A stretch of 20,000 nucleotides of DNA from Prorocentrum cordatum. Lineage: Eukaryota > Sar > Dinophyceae > Prorocentrales > Prorocentraceae. Each line of letters starts with the position of its first letter. Position 1 is the first letter of the stretch. The stretch is from positions 35,001 to 55,000 of the forward strand of contig CAUYUJ010016470.1 in NCBI GenBank assembly GCA_963575745.1. The letters run 5' to 3'. The notes below the pieces were generated by a model, which saw only the letters and a program-made list of their open reading frames with translations, did no database searches and had not been told where the DNA came from. The position numbers and the translations under genes were made by a program. Of this stretch, positions 17,865 to 20,000 are shown in pieces.

Positions 17865-17979
17865 CCAGGAAGCTGGATACACTTGAGGCCGTGCACGCCA
17901 GGCTTCCGCATGTGTATCCAGCACTTGGCCCAGGATGTTCCACATGTAAATCCAGCCATGTGTGTTTCCAGCTTCCTGG
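17865..17979. repeat. 115-base foldback with 18-base arms
   Basis: The left arm 17865-17882 (CCAGGAAGCTGGATACAC) and right arm 17962-17979 (GTGTTTCCAGCTTCCTGG) pair with one mismatch. The 79-base interior holds two more copies of the ATCCAGC motif (at GTGTATCCAGC and GTAAATCCAGCC). It could be a small foldback element; no transposase or target duplication is evident. Confidence 0.8.
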
Positions 17980-18470
17980 TGGTCCCTCCTCTCTCCTCCC
18001 TTCTCCCTCTCTGTATCCTTCACATTCCTTCGCTCCTTCTCTTATTTGCTCCTATATTTGCCCTTTCTCCTTCCTGCCTGCTCTGTCCCAGCTCCCCCCT
18101 CCCCCTCCCCCTCCCCCCTTCTCCTCTCCTCCCTCTTCTCTTGTCCTTCGTCCCTTCCCCCATCCCCCTCTCACTCCCCTTTCCTCTCCCTTGCCTCCTC
18201 TCCCCTGCGCCTCACTCCCTCCCTTTCCCCCCCCCTCCTCCTTCCCCGCCCTCCTGCCTCCTTCCGCAGGCGCTGGCCGCCTCACTCCTGGAGTCGAACA
18301 ACACCCAGCAGGGGAGAACGCCCGCCTGCATTCCCTGGGCTCTCTGGCAGCGCCCCCCTCCCGAAAAGCTCCCCCCCCTTCTCCTCCTCCTCCTCCCCGC
18401 CTCCTCTTCCTCCTCCTCCTGCTCCTCCTCCTCCTCCTCCATTCCTTTTTCTGATACATTACTTCTCCCT
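17980..18470. other. Polypyrimidine stretch
   Basis: Nearly 500 bases dominated by C and T on the plus strand, ending in CTC triplets (18378-18440). A short complex island at 18263-18345 interrupts it. Long Pro/Leu/Ser open frames across it come from base bias. Confidence 0.7.
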
Positions 18471-18559
18471 GTCGCACCCCGAGGCCAGATTTTCGGGCGG
18501 GCCGGGCGTTTCGCCTGAGACTTCCTCACCACTTATGATTCTGAAGCTTAAGCTTTGGC

Positions 18560-18905
18560 AGCAGTTTCACAGATGGGGGGTGGGTGGTTTTCAACATGTG
18601 GGTCTCGCCTTAGCGCCGCGCTCATTGGTTCCACAAGCTCGCAAGAGTTTCACGGATTGAGGATAACCCGTTTTCAAAATGTGAGTCTCGCCTCAGCGCC
18701 GCGCACATTCGTTTTATATAAAGTGGAAGAGCTTCACGGATTGAGGATAGCCCGTTTTCAAGATGTGGCTCTCGCCTTAGCGCCGCGCACAGTCGTTAAA
18801 TCAATTGCAAGGGTTTCACGGATTGAGGGCGGTTCTTTTTCAAAATGTTGCTCTCGCCTTAGCGCCGCGCACATTCGTTCCTACAAGTTGCAAGAGTTTC
18901 ACATG
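18560..18905. repeat. Tandem ~84-base repeat, four copies plus a stub
   Basis: Copies begin at about 18560, 18644, 18728 and 18810, with a broken fifth from 18893; periods are 84, 84, 82 and 83. Each has TTTCACGGATTGAGG near its start and CTCGCCTTAGCGCCGCGCAC in the middle. The CTCGCC...AGCGCCGCGC core is the best kept part and the ends vary. Since 84 is a multiple of three, a peptide repeat with HGLRI.RFQ.V appears in the plus strand, but length changes break the frame. Confidence 0.92.
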
Positions 18906-19219
18906 TTGCCGCGATCAACTGACCAGACACATGGAAGGATTCAGGATTTTGCGGGTGCAGAAGTTAAGTTTATTCGCGGCGTTGAAATCCCAATAATGGC
19001 GTTCTGGCACGATCCAGGATCGTCAAAACGCAACAGTCAGGTTGATCCGTGGCGTTGGAATCCCGAGAACAATGTTTTGACATGCTTTCGGGTCTTCAAC
19101 GGGTTGTCTTCCAACGAGGCAGATCCTTCAATGAAAATGAACCGTTGTTGGGGCTTATGAAGAGGGAGCTTGGAGGGAGGGTATATTCCAACATCGTTGA
19201 TGGCTGTTGGGTTTACACT
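18906..19219. other. Unique stretch, no gene supported
   Basis: Moderate-GC, non-repetitive DNA. Two related words, GGCGTTGAAATCCC (18978) and GGCGTTGGAATCCC (19052), lie 74 bases apart. A 15-base palindrome, ACGATCCAGGATCGT, is at 19009-19023. Open frames are short. Confidence 0.5.
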
Positions 19220-19398
19220 GGTCCTCCTCCTCCTCCTCCCCGTCCTCCTCCTCCTCCTCCTCCTCCTCTCCTCCTCCTCGTCCTACTTTCCCTCCTCCAC
19301 GTCCTCTTCCTTTTCCTCCTCCTCCTCCTCCTCCTCCTCCTCCTCCTCCTCCTCCTCCTCCTCCTCCTCCTCCCCCTCCTCCTCCTCCTCCCCCCACG
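19220..19398. repeat. CTC triplet tract
   Basis: About 180 bases of CTC/TCC triplets with GTC, TTC and CCC breaks, the longest uninterrupted part being about 19315-19370. Poly-Leu, poly-Ser and poly-Pro frames here are not genes. Confidence 0.93.
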
Positions 19399-19434
19399 GG
19401 CTGGACGGGAGGCGCACGCATGCGTCCCCCCCCG

Positions 19435-20000
19435 CCCAGTACAGCGTTTCGTGGCCCTCCTCCCCCTCCTCCTTGCGTTTCACGAGCCCAGTACAGCGTT
19501 TCGTGGCCCCATAGGGAGCTCCACCGAAGGTTCCAGGTCTACCGTCCGCATGCGTCCCCCCCACCCAGTACAGCGTTTCGTGGCCCGCCTCCCCCTCCTC
19601 CCTGCGTTTCACCCACCCAGTACAGCGTTTCGTGGCTCCATAGGGAGCTCCACCGAAGGTCCCACTGGCACCGCCCGCATGCGCCGGCCACCGCCCAGCA
19701 CAGCCCTTGCTCCCTGCGTTTCACCCACCCAGTACAGCGCTTCGTGGCCCCATGGGGAGCTCCACCGAAGGTTCCAGTGGCACCGCCCGCATGCGTCCGC
19801 CACCACCCAGCACAGCCCTCGCTCCCTGCGTTTCACCCACCCAGTGCAGCGTTCCGTGGCCGCATAGGGAGCTCCACCGACGGGCTCAGTGGCACCGGCC
19901 GAATACGTCAGCCACCACCCAGCACAGCCCTTGCTCCCTGCGTTTCACCCACCCAGTACAGCGTTTCGTGGCCCCATAGGGAGCTCCACCGAAGGTCCCA
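19435..20000. repeat. Composite satellite (52/77/112-base units), runs off right edge
   Basis: The marker CCCAGTACAGCG begins units at 19435, 19487, 19564, 19616, 19728, 19840 and 19952, with spacings 52, 77, 52, 112, 112 and 112. A short half has TGCGTTTCACCCA; a long half has CATAGGGAGCTCCACCGAAGG and CGCCCGCATGCGTC. In the 112-base form the second marker is changed to CCCAGCACAGCC and part of the CTC-like piece is lost. A 112-base period shifts frame each unit, so coding is unlikely. The array continues beyond the window. Confidence 0.93.

Noticed and set aside
17037-18518. 493-codon Leu/Ser/Pro/Arg frame on the plus strand
   Set aside because: It is composed of CTC, GTC and polypyrimidine tracts; no domain-like segment is visible.

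Overview
This is a GC-rich, repeat-dense eukaryotic nuclear window with no bacterial-style gene organisation and no intact host gene that I can support. The best clue to the organism is a decayed Ty1/copia-type polyprotein. Its integrase, reverse transcriptase and RNase H wording resembles what I recall of retrotransposon polyproteins from dinoflagellate genomes. Examples are an NQW...DIG gag tail, a VDxGA protease and an ALAIASRRGLGK RNase H tail. Dinoflagellate (or another large-genome alga) is therefore an inference, not a demonstrated identity.

Left edge (1-1900): a broken minus-strand coiled-coil reading (1-1111) runs off the window. It is followed by short tandem repeats and a GAG-triplet tract.

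Centre (1914-14114): one plus-strand copia-like element appears to fill about 12.2 kb. It has a ~165-base 5' LTR (1914-2078), a weak initiator-Met-like primer site, and an unrecognised coding-like stretch (2177-2844). Then come a gag remnant with an intact CCHC knuckle (4578-5319), protease (5943-6561), integrase (6632-7846), reverse transcriptase (12074-12720) and RNase H (12758-13636), followed by a polypurine-like tract and a ~160-base 3' LTR (13955-14114). Every pol domain carries frameshifts, stops and substituted catalytic or metal-binding residues, so it is dead. It is about twice the usual length because simple-sequence arrays lie inside it: an 8-base GCCCTATA array before gag, a GA tract between gag and protease, a 67-T run in the middle of protease, TCGCCGATG repeats after integrase, and a ~2-kb array of 31-base units between integrase and reverse transcriptase.

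Right side (14115-20000): a mosaic of low-complexity DNA and tandem repeats. It holds GAT- and CTC-rich tracts, a nearly perfect 264-base CGA tract at 16148, an oppositely oriented GTC tract at 17488, a duplicated GC-rich hairpin unit and a foldback palindrome. It ends with a four-copy ~84-base tandem repeat and a composite 52/77/112-base satellite that runs off the right edge. Two open readings (15293-15780, with a damaged zinc knuckle, and 16767-17033, with a hydrophobic N-terminus) are possible gene fragments at low confidence. Many long open frames here are artefacts of repeats without stop codons.
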